Positions 9,240 through 17,486 of a stretch of 64,000 bases of DNA are shown piece after piece. Each line of letters starts with the position of its first letter. The stretch's first letter is position 1. Under the pieces are notes generated by a model that saw only the letters and a list, made by a program, of their open reading frames with translations, was not told the DNA's origin and did no database searches. Source of the stretch: CAZPXZ01 sp965221505 (GTDB lineage: Bacteria; Pseudomonadota; Alphaproteobacteria; Rhodobacterales; CAZPXZ01). The stretch is from NCBI GenBank assembly GCA_965221505.1, contig CBDCSI010000002.1:1178001-1242000 (forward strand), written 5' to 3'. The position numbers and the translations under genes were made by a program.

Positions 9240-11174
9240 ATGTCGAACCGGAAGGACTTGCGAGAGCGGGAGCGGCGGCGGCGACGCTGCAGCCGGTTGT
9301 CGGCGCTTCTTCTGGCACTTCCGCTCTCCTCGGGTTTCTCCGGCGTTTCGCACGGCGATTCCGAACCGGCCGCCGACATCGCGTCGGCGTTCCCGGCGGG
9401 CGAAACCTTTCGGGATTGCGCCGCTTGCCCGACCATGGTGATACTGCCGGCCGGATCCTTCCGGATGGGTTCGCCGGACAGCGAAGAGGGCCGAAGGGAC
9501 GTCGAGGGTCCGGTGCAGCGGGTGACGATCGGCAAGCCGTTTGCCGTAGGAATGCATGAAGTCACCCGTGCGGAATTTCGGAAATTCGTGTCGGAGACCC
9601 ACTACCGGAGCGACAACGCTTGCTGGACGTTGCAAGACGGCGACCGGGTGTTGGAGAGCGGACGGAGCTGGCGCAGCCCCGGTTATTCCCAACAGTGGAC
9701 TCATCCGGTTGTCTGCGTTAGCTGGAACGACGCGCGGTCGTACGTTCGTTGGCTGTCGGGGAAATCCGGCAAGCGCTACCGGCTGCTGCGCGAATCGGAA
9801 TGGGAGTATGCGGCAAGAGCCGGGACCGCCACCGCGCGTTTCTGGGGCGACAGCGAGAGCGGTCAGTGCCGGTACGCGAACGGCGCGGACGAAGCGAGCG
9901 GCTTGGAATGGGGCGTATCCTGCAACGACGGCCACGCCCGGACGTCTCCGGTGGGAAGCTTCCCCGAGAACGGCTTCGGCTTGCATGACATGCTGGGAAA
10001 CGTGTCGGAGTTGACGCGGGACTGTTGGACCGAGAGCTACGAAAAGGCGGCTCGCGACGAGCGCGCGAGGATGTCCGTACGGTGCTCGCATCGTGTGCTG
10101 CGCGGCGGCTCCTGGAGCGGCTCGCCGCATCTCCTCCGCTCGGCGGACCGCACCTGGGTCGCCGCGGGGAACGGGGACAGCGACGTCGGATTTCGTGTGG
10201 CCCGGTCGCTCGACGCGTCGGATGCCCGGGAGTTCGAAGAGCGTCGGCGAGCGGAAGCGCAGCTGCAGACGGACGCGCAAGCGGCAAGGGAACTCCGAGA
10301 GGCGATCGCGGCACGAAGGCGGGCCGAGGAACGACGGCTGGCGTCGTCCCCGGGTCTGGCGTTCCGGGATTGCGAGGAGTGCCCGGAGATGGTGGTCGTA
10401 CCTGCCGGATCCTACAGGATGGGTTCGCCGGAGAGCGAGGAGGGTCGACGGAACGACGAGGGTCCGGTCCGTACGGTGGCCGTTTTCGATCCGTTTGCGG
10501 TAGGGGTGCATGAGGTGACCCGGGCCGAGTACGGACGCTTCGTGTCGGAAACCGGCTACCGGAGCGGCCTGACATGCTGGACGCTTCGAAACGGCGACTG
10601 GGCGCCAAAGCTCCTGGGGAGCTGGCGAAATCCGGGCTTTGCGCAGACCGGCGCTCATCCGGTCGTTTGCGTGAACTGGAACGATGCGCAGGCGTACGTT
10701 CGCTGGCTGTCCCAGAAAACCCGGAGCGAGTACCGGCTATTGAGCGAATCGGAATGGGAGTACGTAGCGAGAGCCCAGACGAACACGTCGCGATTCTGGG
10801 GCGACAGCGACAGCGACCAGTGCCGCAACGCGAACGGTTCGGACGCGTCAGGCGGCGAGCGCTGGGGCGTTTCCTGCGACGACGGTCACGCCTGGACGTC
10901 TCCTGTGGGGTCCTATCCGGCAAACGCCTTCGGCTTGCACGACGTGCTGGGAAACGTGTCGGAATGGACGCAGGATTGCTGGAGCGAAGACTACGAGGTA
11001 GCGTCTTCCGACCGGAGCGACCTCGCAAGCGGCGCTTGCTCGTTCCGCGTACAACGCGGCGGCTGCTGGCTCTGTGCGCCGTCGTTTCTTCGCTCGGCGA
11101 AGCGCGAGAGGGACAATCCCGAGAACCGGACGTTCGTCACCGGGTTTCGTGTGGCCCGGACGCTCGCTCCGTGA
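9240..11174 (+). CDS. Tandem SUMF (FGE-sulfatase) domain protein, copy B
   Basis: A 644-residue protein with two intact FGE-sulfatase domains (about residues 55-320 and 380-640) joined by a charged, probably coiled-coil linker rich in Glu, Arg and Ala (around residues 325-370). Both domains show FRMGSP/YRMGSP, YRLL.ESEWEY, GLHDxLGNVSE and GFRVAR. The N-terminus is basic then hydrophobic (LSALLLALPLSSGFSG), but the position of the lipobox Cys of copy A is Phe, so it may be secreted or anchored rather than lipidated. Domain 1 lacks both FGE active-site cysteines; domain 2 has RGGCWLCAPSFLRS, with one Cys in register and Leu at the second. Formylglycine synthesis is therefore unlikely. ATG 9240 is chosen because it matches the copy A start. 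Confidence 0.8.
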   Translation: MSNRKDLRERERRRRRCSRLSALLLALPLSSGFSGVSHGDSEPAADIASAFPAGETFRDCAACPTMVILPAGSFRMGSPDSEEGRRDVEGPVQRVTIGKPFAVGMHEVTRAEFRKFVSETHYRSDNACWTLQDGDRVLESGRSWRSPGYSQQWTHPVVCVSWNDARSYVRWLSGKSGKRYRLLRESEWEYAARAGTATARFWGDSESGQCRYANGADEASGLEWGVSCNDGHARTSPVGSFPENGFGLHDMLGNVSELTRDCWTESYEKAARDERARMSVRCSHRVLRGGSWSGSPHLLRSADRTWVAAGNGDSDVGFRVARSLDASDAREFEERRRAEAQLQTDAQAARELREAIAARRRAEERRLASSPGLAFRDCEECPEMVVVPAGSYRMGSPESEEGRRNDEGPVRTVAVFDPFAVGVHEVTRAEYGRFVSETGYRSGLTCWTLRNGDWAPKLLGSWRNPGFAQTGAHPVVCVNWNDAQAYVRWLSQKTRSEYRLLSESEWEYVARAQTNTSRFWGDSDSDQCRNANGSDASGGERWGVSCDDGHAWTSPVGSYPANAFGLHDVLGNVSEWTQDCWSEDYEVASSDRSDLASGACSFRVQRGGCWLCAPSFLRSAKRERDNPENRTFVTGFRVARTLAP

Positions 11175-11181
11175 GTCGCCG

Positions 11182-11196
11182 GGGAGCGACGCTCCC
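11182..11196 (+). terminator. Short hairpin after SUMF copy B
   Basis: GGGAGC-GAC-GCTCCC forms a 6-bp stem with a 3-base loop 7 bases after the stop codon. There is no T-run, so factor-independent termination would be weak. Confidence 0.3.
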
Positions 11197-11297
11197 GGAA
11201 TCCCGGTCGCTCGAGGAGCGCAGCGCGGAGTCCCGACCGGCGGTCCGTACCCGGCGCGACCGCTCATGCGGCCGATGTCGGGCCGCAGGCGTCCGCG

Positions 11298-12608
11298 TCA
11301 CGAGGCCCTCCCGACGACGTAGTACTCGCCCAGTCCCTGTGCCGACCCTTCGCGCTTGTCCAAGACCCATCTCCGACCTCTGCGTCGAACCAGTTCGCAC
11401 CGGACCTCCCGAAAACCGCACTCCGCCAGGATTCGTGCGAGCCATATCGGAGCCGGAATGTGGACGCCGTAGAGCGCCGCGTCCGACACCGTCATGTGGA
11501 ACCCCGCTCCCCGTTTCAGCACCCTGTGGGTCTCGCGGACGATCCGCTGCATCTGACTGAAATAGGGATAGATCAGCAGGTGATACTGCTTCCGTCCCGC
11601 TCGTTCCCTTCTCCGTACCGCCAGGGTCGCTACCGCCGCATCCGCCTCCCGGCGCAGGTCCGGGGAAAGCGAATCGCGGTATTCCTGCTGGCGCATCCTG
11701 TGTTCCGCGCTCAATGCCGTCGTCGTATTCACGACGAGCCGACTCCGTACTCGCGTCGTGATCTCGCTCCACGACGCGGCCATCCGCCAGAAATAGAGAT
11801 ACATCCGGGTCATTTCGGCGTAGTCGAAGTTGTTGACGTACGGCGGCGAAGTCACCACGAGATCGACGGACGAAGACCCGATTTCGTCCATGCTCTCCGA
11901 AGACTTGCCGTATACCCGGACCCTGGCGCCCGGAAGCGTGGCGGCCCGCTCGTCGCTCTCCAGAACGCCGAGAACGCGCTCCAGCGCCACAGTCGCGACC
12001 GGTGCGCGCCTCCTGGACGCCGGAGCCTTGTATACGCCGTCGGTCGCGGCGAGACAGCAAAGGTCGAGCACACGGGACAAGACGAGAATTGCCAGCGGAT
12101 GCGATCCGAGCCCGACACGCTCGATCTCGTCTCGCGCCGAACAGAGTTTGACTATGTCCTCTTCCCGAAACAACTTCCGAAGATACGCGGAAGCCGGGCC
12201 GGACAACCGGGAGAGGGAGTCTCGATCGCTTTCGCGCACGCCCCTGGAAATCGCCGACTCGACGAGTCCCAGATCCGCCCAGTACAAGTGGCTGTTTGCC
12301 TTTGCCTCGCTGATCGCCGCGAAGAACGGGTGCGCTTCGTACGCGATTGAGGCCACGCCCAGCTGACGCGCCGCGAGCGGGGCCGTTCCGCATCCGGAGA
12401 ACGGATCGAGCAAGCGGGACGGCTTGCCTCGAAGCCGCTCCTCCAGCGACACCGAGGCTTCCACGAGTTCGGGAGAAAAGCCCGCGACGAAGTTGAACCA
12501 ACGGTGAACGGGACGATGTCGCGCCGTAGCGTTGGTCGGCAAACGGGCAAGAGGAACGCTGCCGGGAGATGCGTCATTCAGTTCCCGCACGCTCGAATGC
12601 CGGTCCAT
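11298..12608 (-). CDS. Orphan DNA (N4-cytosine/N6-adenine) methyltransferase
   Basis: About 436 residues. The SAM-binding motif LLDPFSGCGT (near residue 68) is followed much later by the catalytic motif TSPPYVNNFDYAEM (near residue 260), the signature of amino-group DNA methyltransferases. The C-terminal part has RVLKRGAGFHMTVSD, typical of the motif that closes the Rossmann fold. No restriction endonuclease or Vsr gene is adjacent, so it looks like a solitary methylase (regulatory or phage-derived). The ATG at 12608 has GGGGAG seven bases upstream; an in-frame TTG at 12650, also behind a purine-rich run, would add 14 residues. Target sequence unknown. Confidence 0.8.
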   Translation of the reverse strand: MDRHSSVRELNDASPGSVPLARLPTNATARHRPVHRWFNFVAGFSPELVEASVSLEERLRGKPSRLLDPFSGCGTAPLAARQLGVASIAYEAHPFFAAISEAKANSHLYWADLGLVESAISRGVRESDRDSLSRLSGPASAYLRKLFREEDIVKLCSARDEIERVGLGSHPLAILVLSRVLDLCCLAATDGVYKAPASRRRAPVATVALERVLGVLESDERAATLPGARVRVYGKSSESMDEIGSSSVDLVVTSPPYVNNFDYAEMTRMYLYFWRMAASWSEITTRVRSRLVVNTTTALSAEHRMRQQEYRDSLSPDLRREADAAVATLAVRRRERAGRKQYHLLIYPYFSQMQRIVRETHRVLKRGAGFHMTVSDAALYGVHIPAPIWLARILAECGFREVRCELVRRRGRRWVLDKREGSAQGLGEYYVVGRAS

Positions 12609-12650
12609 GGCATGCTCCCCGCCCACGACTCTCGAACGCCGTGAGCTCAA

Positions 12651-13222
12651 CGCCCCCCTGCCGTAAGGCCCGGCTCAGGGTAGCGCTATCGCTACGACCG
12701 GTGCCGCGAATTGCGACCGACGGAAGTGCGGACCCTGTCGCAAGCGCCCGACTGGACGCGCGGCGCCGGACCTGACCGTCCCTGTCGGCCCCGGTCTTCT
12801 CGCTGGATGCCGCTTTGTCGCTCAAGTGCCGGTATCCCGGCCGATGCGGACCCCGGGCAACCGGTCCACGGCGCTTCCGTCGGGCCGGGCCGACTTGCGC
12901 CCGGTCGAACGGGATCCCGCCGCGATCCGTGACCAGATCGTTCGATCGGGAAGAGAATTGCGCCGGAGATGCCTCGCATGTCTTGGGCGAGCGATTCTCG
13001 ACAGTGTCCTGGCGATCGCATCCTCGCCGTCACCTGCCGTTTCGAGTTTCCGCAACTCGCGCAAGATATCCGCTCTGCTGCGCCGGCGACCGCGCAACAC
13101 GAACGGACGCGTCCGGCCGCCGTTCCGCCCGCGATCGTGTATTCTGCCCCGCAGGTCGGCAAGAAACAGGGTCCGTGCCGGATTCGTCGCTTGCACGAAA
13201 CCGAAAACCGGGCAAGGCGACC
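12651..13222. other. Intergenic, no gene seen
   Basis: About 570 bases between the leftward methylase and the rightward FkbM gene. It is compositionally mixed, without a long frame that resembles a protein. It should contain divergent promoters but I see no consensus pair. Confidence 0.4.
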
Positions 13223-13936
13223 ATGGCTTCCGATACCCCTGTACGTCCCCGTACGCGCTGGCAGCGCTACCGGCTCGCGAAATCGAGATTGCTGCGCCAT
13301 CTTCCGGGACGGTTCGGCGACCACTACGAGACCGTGATCCGGCGAATGCACGCCCATGCCGCATTCGCCGCCGCCTTGCGCGATATCGAGGGCAAGATCG
13401 CCATCGATCTGGGCGCCAACCTGGGACAGTTCACCCGAGAGCTCGCCCACGCATGCGAGCGGGTCGTTGCCTTCGAGCCCGATCCCTGGACATATTCCGC
13501 GCTCTGCAGGAACGTGGCGGATCTGGGCAACGTCCGGCTCGAGAACGCCGCCGCCGGCACCGCCGACCAGCGTGTTTTCTTGTATCGGCACAAGCGCTTC
13601 GAGACCGATCCGCACACGCATTCGATCGCCAGTTCGGTCGTCGCCGGGAAAAAGGGGATGGCGAGCGCCGCTTCCGTGAACGTCCGGCAGATCGACTTCT
13701 TGCGCTACCTCGAGGAACTCGACGCGGATATCGGGATCGTCAAGATGGATATCGAGGGGGCGGAAGTCGAGCTCCTCGAAGCCATGTTCGACCGGCCGGA
13801 CCTGCTGGGACGCATCGACTACGTCTTTGCGGAAACCCACGAGCGGCAGATACCGGGACAATGGAGGCGGGTACGCGCTCTCCGAACGAGAGCCGAGAGC
13901 ATTGCGCGACCCAGGATCAATCTGTACTGGCACTGA
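13223..13936 (+). CDS. FkbM-family SAM-dependent methyltransferase
   Basis: A 237-residue Rossmann-fold methyltransferase. IAIDLGANLGQFT (near residue 57) is the SAM-binding loop, VVAFEPDPWTYSAL the acidic beta-2 end, and VKMDIEGAEVELLEA the FkbM signature. FkbM enzymes O-methylate sugars or small molecules; the substrate here cannot be deduced. The ATG at 13223 follows AAGGCGACC. The frame is open further upstream but without similarity. The gene is isolated, with unrelated genes on both sides. Confidence 0.85.
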   Translation: MASDTPVRPRTRWQRYRLAKSRLLRHLPGRFGDHYETVIRRMHAHAAFAAALRDIEGKIAIDLGANLGQFTRELAHACERVVAFEPDPWTYSALCRNVADLGNVRLENAAAGTADQRVFLYRHKRFETDPHTHSIASSVVAGKKGMASAASVNVRQIDFLRYLEELDADIGIVKMDIEGAEVELLEAMFDRPDLLGRIDYVFAETHERQIPGQWRRVRALRTRAESIARPRINLYWH

Positions 13937-13998
13937 TCGCTCGCCGCGCCGCATCGGTCGCAGGCGCGGAATCCCAACTCCGCCGACGCCGCGACGGC

Positions 13999-15261
13999 TC
14001 AGAGACCCAATTCCGCCGTTGCGAGCTCCGTGACTCGCGCCACCGCACGCTCCAGATCTTCCGCGTCGACGATCAGGGGCGGGACCAGCATGACCGCCTC
14101 TCCATGGACCCCGCCGGCGTAGACCAGCATGCCTTCCGCAAGGCATTTTCGCTGCAGGCGTACCGCACGCGCAGGCCCCGGCAATTCGTTCGTCCGCACC
14201 AAAGGAATTGCCGCCTGCGCGCCGACCGCGCGCGCGCCCGGAAACCGCTCCAGCCGACGCAAGACCGGCTCGACGGTATCGGTCACGCGCTCGATCAGGC
14301 GATCCTCGCGAATTGCGTCGACGGTGGCCACCGCCATGGCGGTCGCGGCGGGATTGCCCTGGAACGTGCTCGTATGCATGCCGGCCGGCCAGCCCTGCAG
14401 AACCCTCGGCGATCCCGCGACCGCCGACAGCGGCAGTCCGCCGGACAGCGCCTTTCCCATGACGACGAGATCCGGCTCGAGCCCCGCGCGCTCGAAGGAG
14501 AACCAGCGTCCCGACCGACCGAATCCGGACCAGATCTCGTCGACGACGAACGCGACTCCCGCCTCGCGGCAACGCGACTGGACACCCCGAAGAAACCCGT
14601 GCGGCGCCTCCCGGACGCCGCTCACGCCTTGCACCGGCTCGACGATCAGCGCCGCCGGCCTGTCGCCTTTCCGGTCGCGCTTCGAGAGGCACGCATCCAG
14701 AGCGCCCAGAGCGGCCTCGGACTCCTCCTCGCCTTCCGGATACGGAAGAAAGTCCACCAGGTCGTCATGGGTGGAGAACGGAGCGCGGATCCTCTCGCCG
14801 TGCGTCACCGAGAGAGCGCCGAGCGTGCGGCCGTGATAGCCGCCCTCGAAGGACAGGAATCGCTTCCGCCCGGTGGCGAACTGCGCCGCCTTCAACGCCG
14901 CCTCCACCGCCTCCGCCCCGGAATTCGCGAGCTGGAAGCAGCCGAGCGCGGGCGGAAGCAACTCCGCCAGACGTTCGTAGAGTTCCGCGCGGAAGGGGGA
15001 CGGCAGTCGGGTCCCGGTATGAAGAATGCCGGTATCGAGCACGCGCCGGACTGCATCCATGTGCGCGGGATGACGATGCCCGAGATTGGTCGTCGCCGAG
15101 CCGCAGGCGAGGTCCAGGTACCGCCGTCCGCTCTCGTCCTCCAGCCAGGCCCCCTCGCCGGACACGAACGCCGGCGGCTCCGGCACGAGACGAAAGGTGT
15201 TGGCGGCGCTGCTCTCCCGGCGCCGAGTCGTCGTCAGCGTATCTCGAGCCGACAGGGTCAT
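13999..15261 (-). CDS. Class III aminotransferase
   Basis: A 420-residue PLP-dependent omega-transaminase. Motifs: YLDLACGSATTNLGHRHP, NSGAEAVEAALK, FEGGYHGRTLGALS, FVVDEIWSGFGRSG, and VVMGKALSGGLPLSA with the PLP lysine. STFQGNPAATA is the substrate and cofactor loop. Its ATG overlaps the stop of the ABC ATPase gene by four bases (ATGA), so the two are coupled. A second class III enzyme at 30270 in the opposite operon shares many of the same blocks. Substrate is likely an amino acid or amine with a distal amino group; identity unknown. Confidence 0.88.
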   Translation of the reverse strand: MTLSARDTLTTTRRRESSAANTFRLVPEPPAFVSGEGAWLEDESGRRYLDLACGSATTNLGHRHPAHMDAVRRVLDTGILHTGTRLPSPFRAELYERLAELLPPALGCFQLANSGAEAVEAALKAAQFATGRKRFLSFEGGYHGRTLGALSVTHGERIRAPFSTHDDLVDFLPYPEGEEESEAALGALDACLSKRDRKGDRPAALIVEPVQGVSGVREAPHGFLRGVQSRCREAGVAFVVDEIWSGFGRSGRWFSFERAGLEPDLVVMGKALSGGLPLSAVAGSPRVLQGWPAGMHTSTFQGNPAATAMAVATVDAIREDRLIERVTDTVEPVLRRLERFPGARAVGAQAAIPLVRTNELPGPARAVRLQRKCLAEGMLVYAGGVHGEAVMLVPPLIVDAEDLERAVARVTELATAELGL

Positions 15262-16337
15262 TCGTCCCGTAACATCGCCAGATCCTCCGCCTCCCAACGG
15301 ACGACGACCTCGTCGCCCGCCGCGGGAACCCGGTCGCGCCGCCCCAGTTCGACCCGGAGAACCGTTCCGTCGCCTGCGGTCGCCTCGATGCGGTGGCCCG
15401 AGCCCAGAAACCGGACGTCCCGAACGCGCAGGACCGCGCCGTTCGCGTCCGGCCGGGCCTCGGGCGGCGCGACGGACGGCGCCTCGTGGCGCAACGCGAA
15501 GGACACCGCGGCGCCGGTTTCGACCCCGTCCGGCGCGGCCGCCCGCAACCTTCCGAGCGCGCCCGCGTCGCACAGCGCCGTACCGCCCTGCCGTTCGACC
15601 ACTACCGCCCGCAGAATGTTGCATCGTCCCACGAAGCGGGCGACGAAGGTCGTCTCCGGCCGGTCGTAAACGTCTTCGGGCGTACCCAGTTGCTCGATTC
15701 CGCCGTCCTTCATCACCGCGATCCGGTCGCTCAGGGCGATCGCCTCTTCCTGGTCGTGCGTCACGTACAGGAACGTCAGGCCCACCTCCCGGTGGGCATG
15801 GCGAAGCTCTCCCTGCAACTGGCGGCGGAGGTTGGCGTCGAGGGCGCCCAACGGCTCGTCCAGCAAGAGCGCGCCGGGGCTGACGATCAGGGACCGCGCC
15901 AGAGCGACCCGCTGCCGCTGTCCGCCGGAGAGCTGGTGCGGCAGGCGGGCGCCCATCTCCGCCAGCCCGATGCGCTCCAGCCAGTCCCGCGTGGCGGCGG
16001 TCCGGTCCTCCCGCGAGACGCCCCGCATCTTCAGCCCGTAGGCGACGTTCTCGGCGATCGTCTTGTGCGGAAACAGCGCGTAGTCCTGGAACATGATGCC
16101 GGTGTCCCGACGATGCGGCGGAAGACCCGTCACGTCCTTGCCGCCGACCAGAACGGTTCCGGTCGAGACCGCCTCGAGGCCGGCGACCAGCCGCAAGAGG
16201 GTCGTCTTGCCGCATCCGGAGGGGCCGAGCAGCGTCAGGAACTCGCCGGCGTCGATCCGCAGGTCGAGCGGCCGGACCGCCTGCACCGGCCCGAATCGCT
16301 TGGATACGCCCCGAAGTTCGACTTCCCGTGCCCGCAT
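15258..16337 (-). CDS. ABC transporter ATP-binding protein (spermidine/putrescine type)
   Basis: A 359-residue PotA-like ATPase. Walker A GPSGCGKTT (near residue 38), Q-loop FQDYALFPH, ABC signature LSGGQRQRVALARSL, Walker B LLLDEPLGALD and switch TFLYVTHDQEEA are all present, followed by a TOBE-type C-terminal domain (about residues 235-359). It likely energises the permeases at 19989-21667 and the binding protein at 23110-24228, although the GntR gene on the opposite strand separates it from them. Starts with ATG at 16337, 95 bases from the divergent regulator. Confidence 0.92.
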   Translation of the reverse strand: MRAREVELRGVSKRFGPVQAVRPLDLRIDAGEFLTLLGPSGCGKTTLLRLVAGLEAVSTGTVLVGGKDVTGLPPHRRDTGIMFQDYALFPHKTIAENVAYGLKMRGVSREDRTAATRDWLERIGLAEMGARLPHQLSGGQRQRVALARSLIVSPGALLLDEPLGALDANLRRQLQGELRHAHREVGLTFLYVTHDQEEAIALSDRIAVMKDGGIEQLGTPEDVYDRPETTFVARFVGRCNILRAVVVERQGGTALCDAGALGRLRAAAPDGVETGAAVSFALRHEAPSVAPPEARPDANGAVLRVRDVRFLGSGHRIEATAGDGTVLRVELGRRDRVPAAGDEVVVRWEAEDLAMLRDE

Positions 16338-16432
16338 CGGTGGAGTCCCCGGCCCTATGCCATTAGGCTTGACGGCCCCACGCCGGGAAGCGACGCCGCT
16401 CTCCCGGCCCGAGCCCGACTCGCGAGCGCATC

Positions 16433-17134
16433 ATGCACGACGAAAACGAAAAGCTCCCGCAGACGATCTCGTATTTCATCCAGAAGAAGCTGCGCTGGCG
16501 AATTATCACTGGCGACCTTCGCCCCGGTCAACCGCTCCGCGAGACCGAGATCGAGTCCCGCTACGGGTCGAGTCGCGGCCCGATCCGGGAATGCCTCCGG
16601 ATGCTCCTTCAGACCGGACTGGTCGAGACGCGTTCCCGTCGCGGATTCTGGGTGCGGGAATACACGCCCGAGGACGTTCGGAACATCTACGACCTTCGCG
16701 CCACGCTCGAGGGCAAGGTCGTCGGCGGGCTGGCCGGCATGGACCTCGGCCCGCTCTGCGAAGTCCTGCGGGCGCGCTCCGCCCTCATGAAGTCGTCCTG
16801 GCGCCAGAACGAGTTCGACGAATATTTTCGGGAGAACGCCCGGTTTCACCAGCGGATCATCGACTACACCGACAACAAGCCCCTGTCGCAGGTGCTGTTC
16901 TACGTGAACGAGATTTCGCTGCCGATCCGGTACCGGCTCTTGAAGCGGAGCGTGCCGTCGCATCGGTCCATCGACTACCACGACGAGATCATCTCGCGGT
17001 TCGAAGCCGGAGACATACCGGGCGCGCAGGAGATTACCGAGAAGCACATTCTGGAGAACATGGAACAGGCGATGGCCCTGGCCCGGACCGAAGACCAGGA
17101 GACGGAAGACGTCAAGCCAGAGCGACAAGGCTGA
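16433..17134 (+). CDS. GntR-family (FCD/FadR-type) transcriptional regulator
   Basis: A 233-residue repressor-type regulator. The winged helix is at residues about 20-80 (GQPLRETEIESRYGSSRGPIR, then a stretch ending TGLVETRSRRGFWV). The C-terminal all-helical FCD domain has the metal-ligand pattern around NARFHQRIID and the final His-containing helix near SIDYHDEIISRF. It is divergent from the ABC ATPase and convergent with RidA, overlapping the latter by 23 bases. It probably responds to the metabolite imported and degraded by the surrounding genes. Confidence 0.9.
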   Translation: MHDENEKLPQTISYFIQKKLRWRIITGDLRPGQPLRETEIESRYGSSRGPIRECLRMLLQTGLVETRSRRGFWVREYTPEDVRNIYDLRATLEGKVVGGLAGMDLGPLCEVLRARSALMKSSWRQNEFDEYFRENARFHQRIIDYTDNKPLSQVLFYVNEISLPIRYRLLKRSVPSHRSIDYHDEIISRFEAGDIPGAQEITEKHILENMEQAMALARTEDQETEDVKPERQG

Positions 17135-17486
17135 CCTCCACGATCGCCCCTTCGCCGATCTCCCGTACAGCCACGAGGTTGCGTGCCGGGGGATCGGCCG
17201 GAAACGCGGCCCGGAACGCGGCGTTCACCGCGTCCTTGGCCGCGAGGTCGGTGACGAATACGGTCGCGAGCAGGACCTTCTCCGGACCGCTTCCGGCGGC
17301 TTCGAGCACCGACAGGCAATGGGCGAGCGAGAGCGCCGCCTGCGCCGTCGCGCCCTCGACGATCCGCCCCGTTTCCATGTCCCGCGGCATCTGGCCGCCC
17401 ACGAACACGAGACCGCCGCCCCGCGTGCCCTGCGAGACCGGCGACGTCGAAGCCGGCGAATTCGGATCGACCACGACCTGTTTCAT
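17112..17486 (-). CDS. RidA-family enamine/imine deaminase
   Basis: A 124-residue member of the YjgF/YER057c/UK114 family, of usual length. QGTRGGGLVFVGGQMPRD and the C-terminal PPARNLVAVREIGEGAIVEV include the Arg that binds the carboxylate of imine substrates. Such proteins hydrolyse reactive enamines released by PLP enzymes, fitting the two aminotransferases in this cluster. The start ATG at 17486 overlaps the aldehyde dehydrogenase stop by four bases. An upstream frame to 17591 lies inside the neighbour and is rejected. Confidence 0.88.
   Translation of the reverse strand: MKQVVVDPNSPASTSPVSQGTRGGGLVFVGGQMPRDMETGRIVEGATAQAALSLAHCLSVLEAAGSGPEKVLLATVFVTDLAAKDAVNAAFRAAFPADPPARNLVAVREIGEGAIVEVSLVALA

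Noticed and set aside
9240..11174. Annotation as a genuine formylglycine-generating enzyme
   Set aside because: The paired active-site cysteines are missing in domain 1 and incomplete in domain 2, and no sulfatase gene is nearby.
12826..15669. A 947-codon plus-strand open frame spanning the FkbM and aminotransferase regions
   Set aside because: It is antisense to the class III aminotransferase and out of frame with FkbM, has no domain signature, and is very rich in Arg and Pro as expected for a shadow frame in GC-rich DNA.
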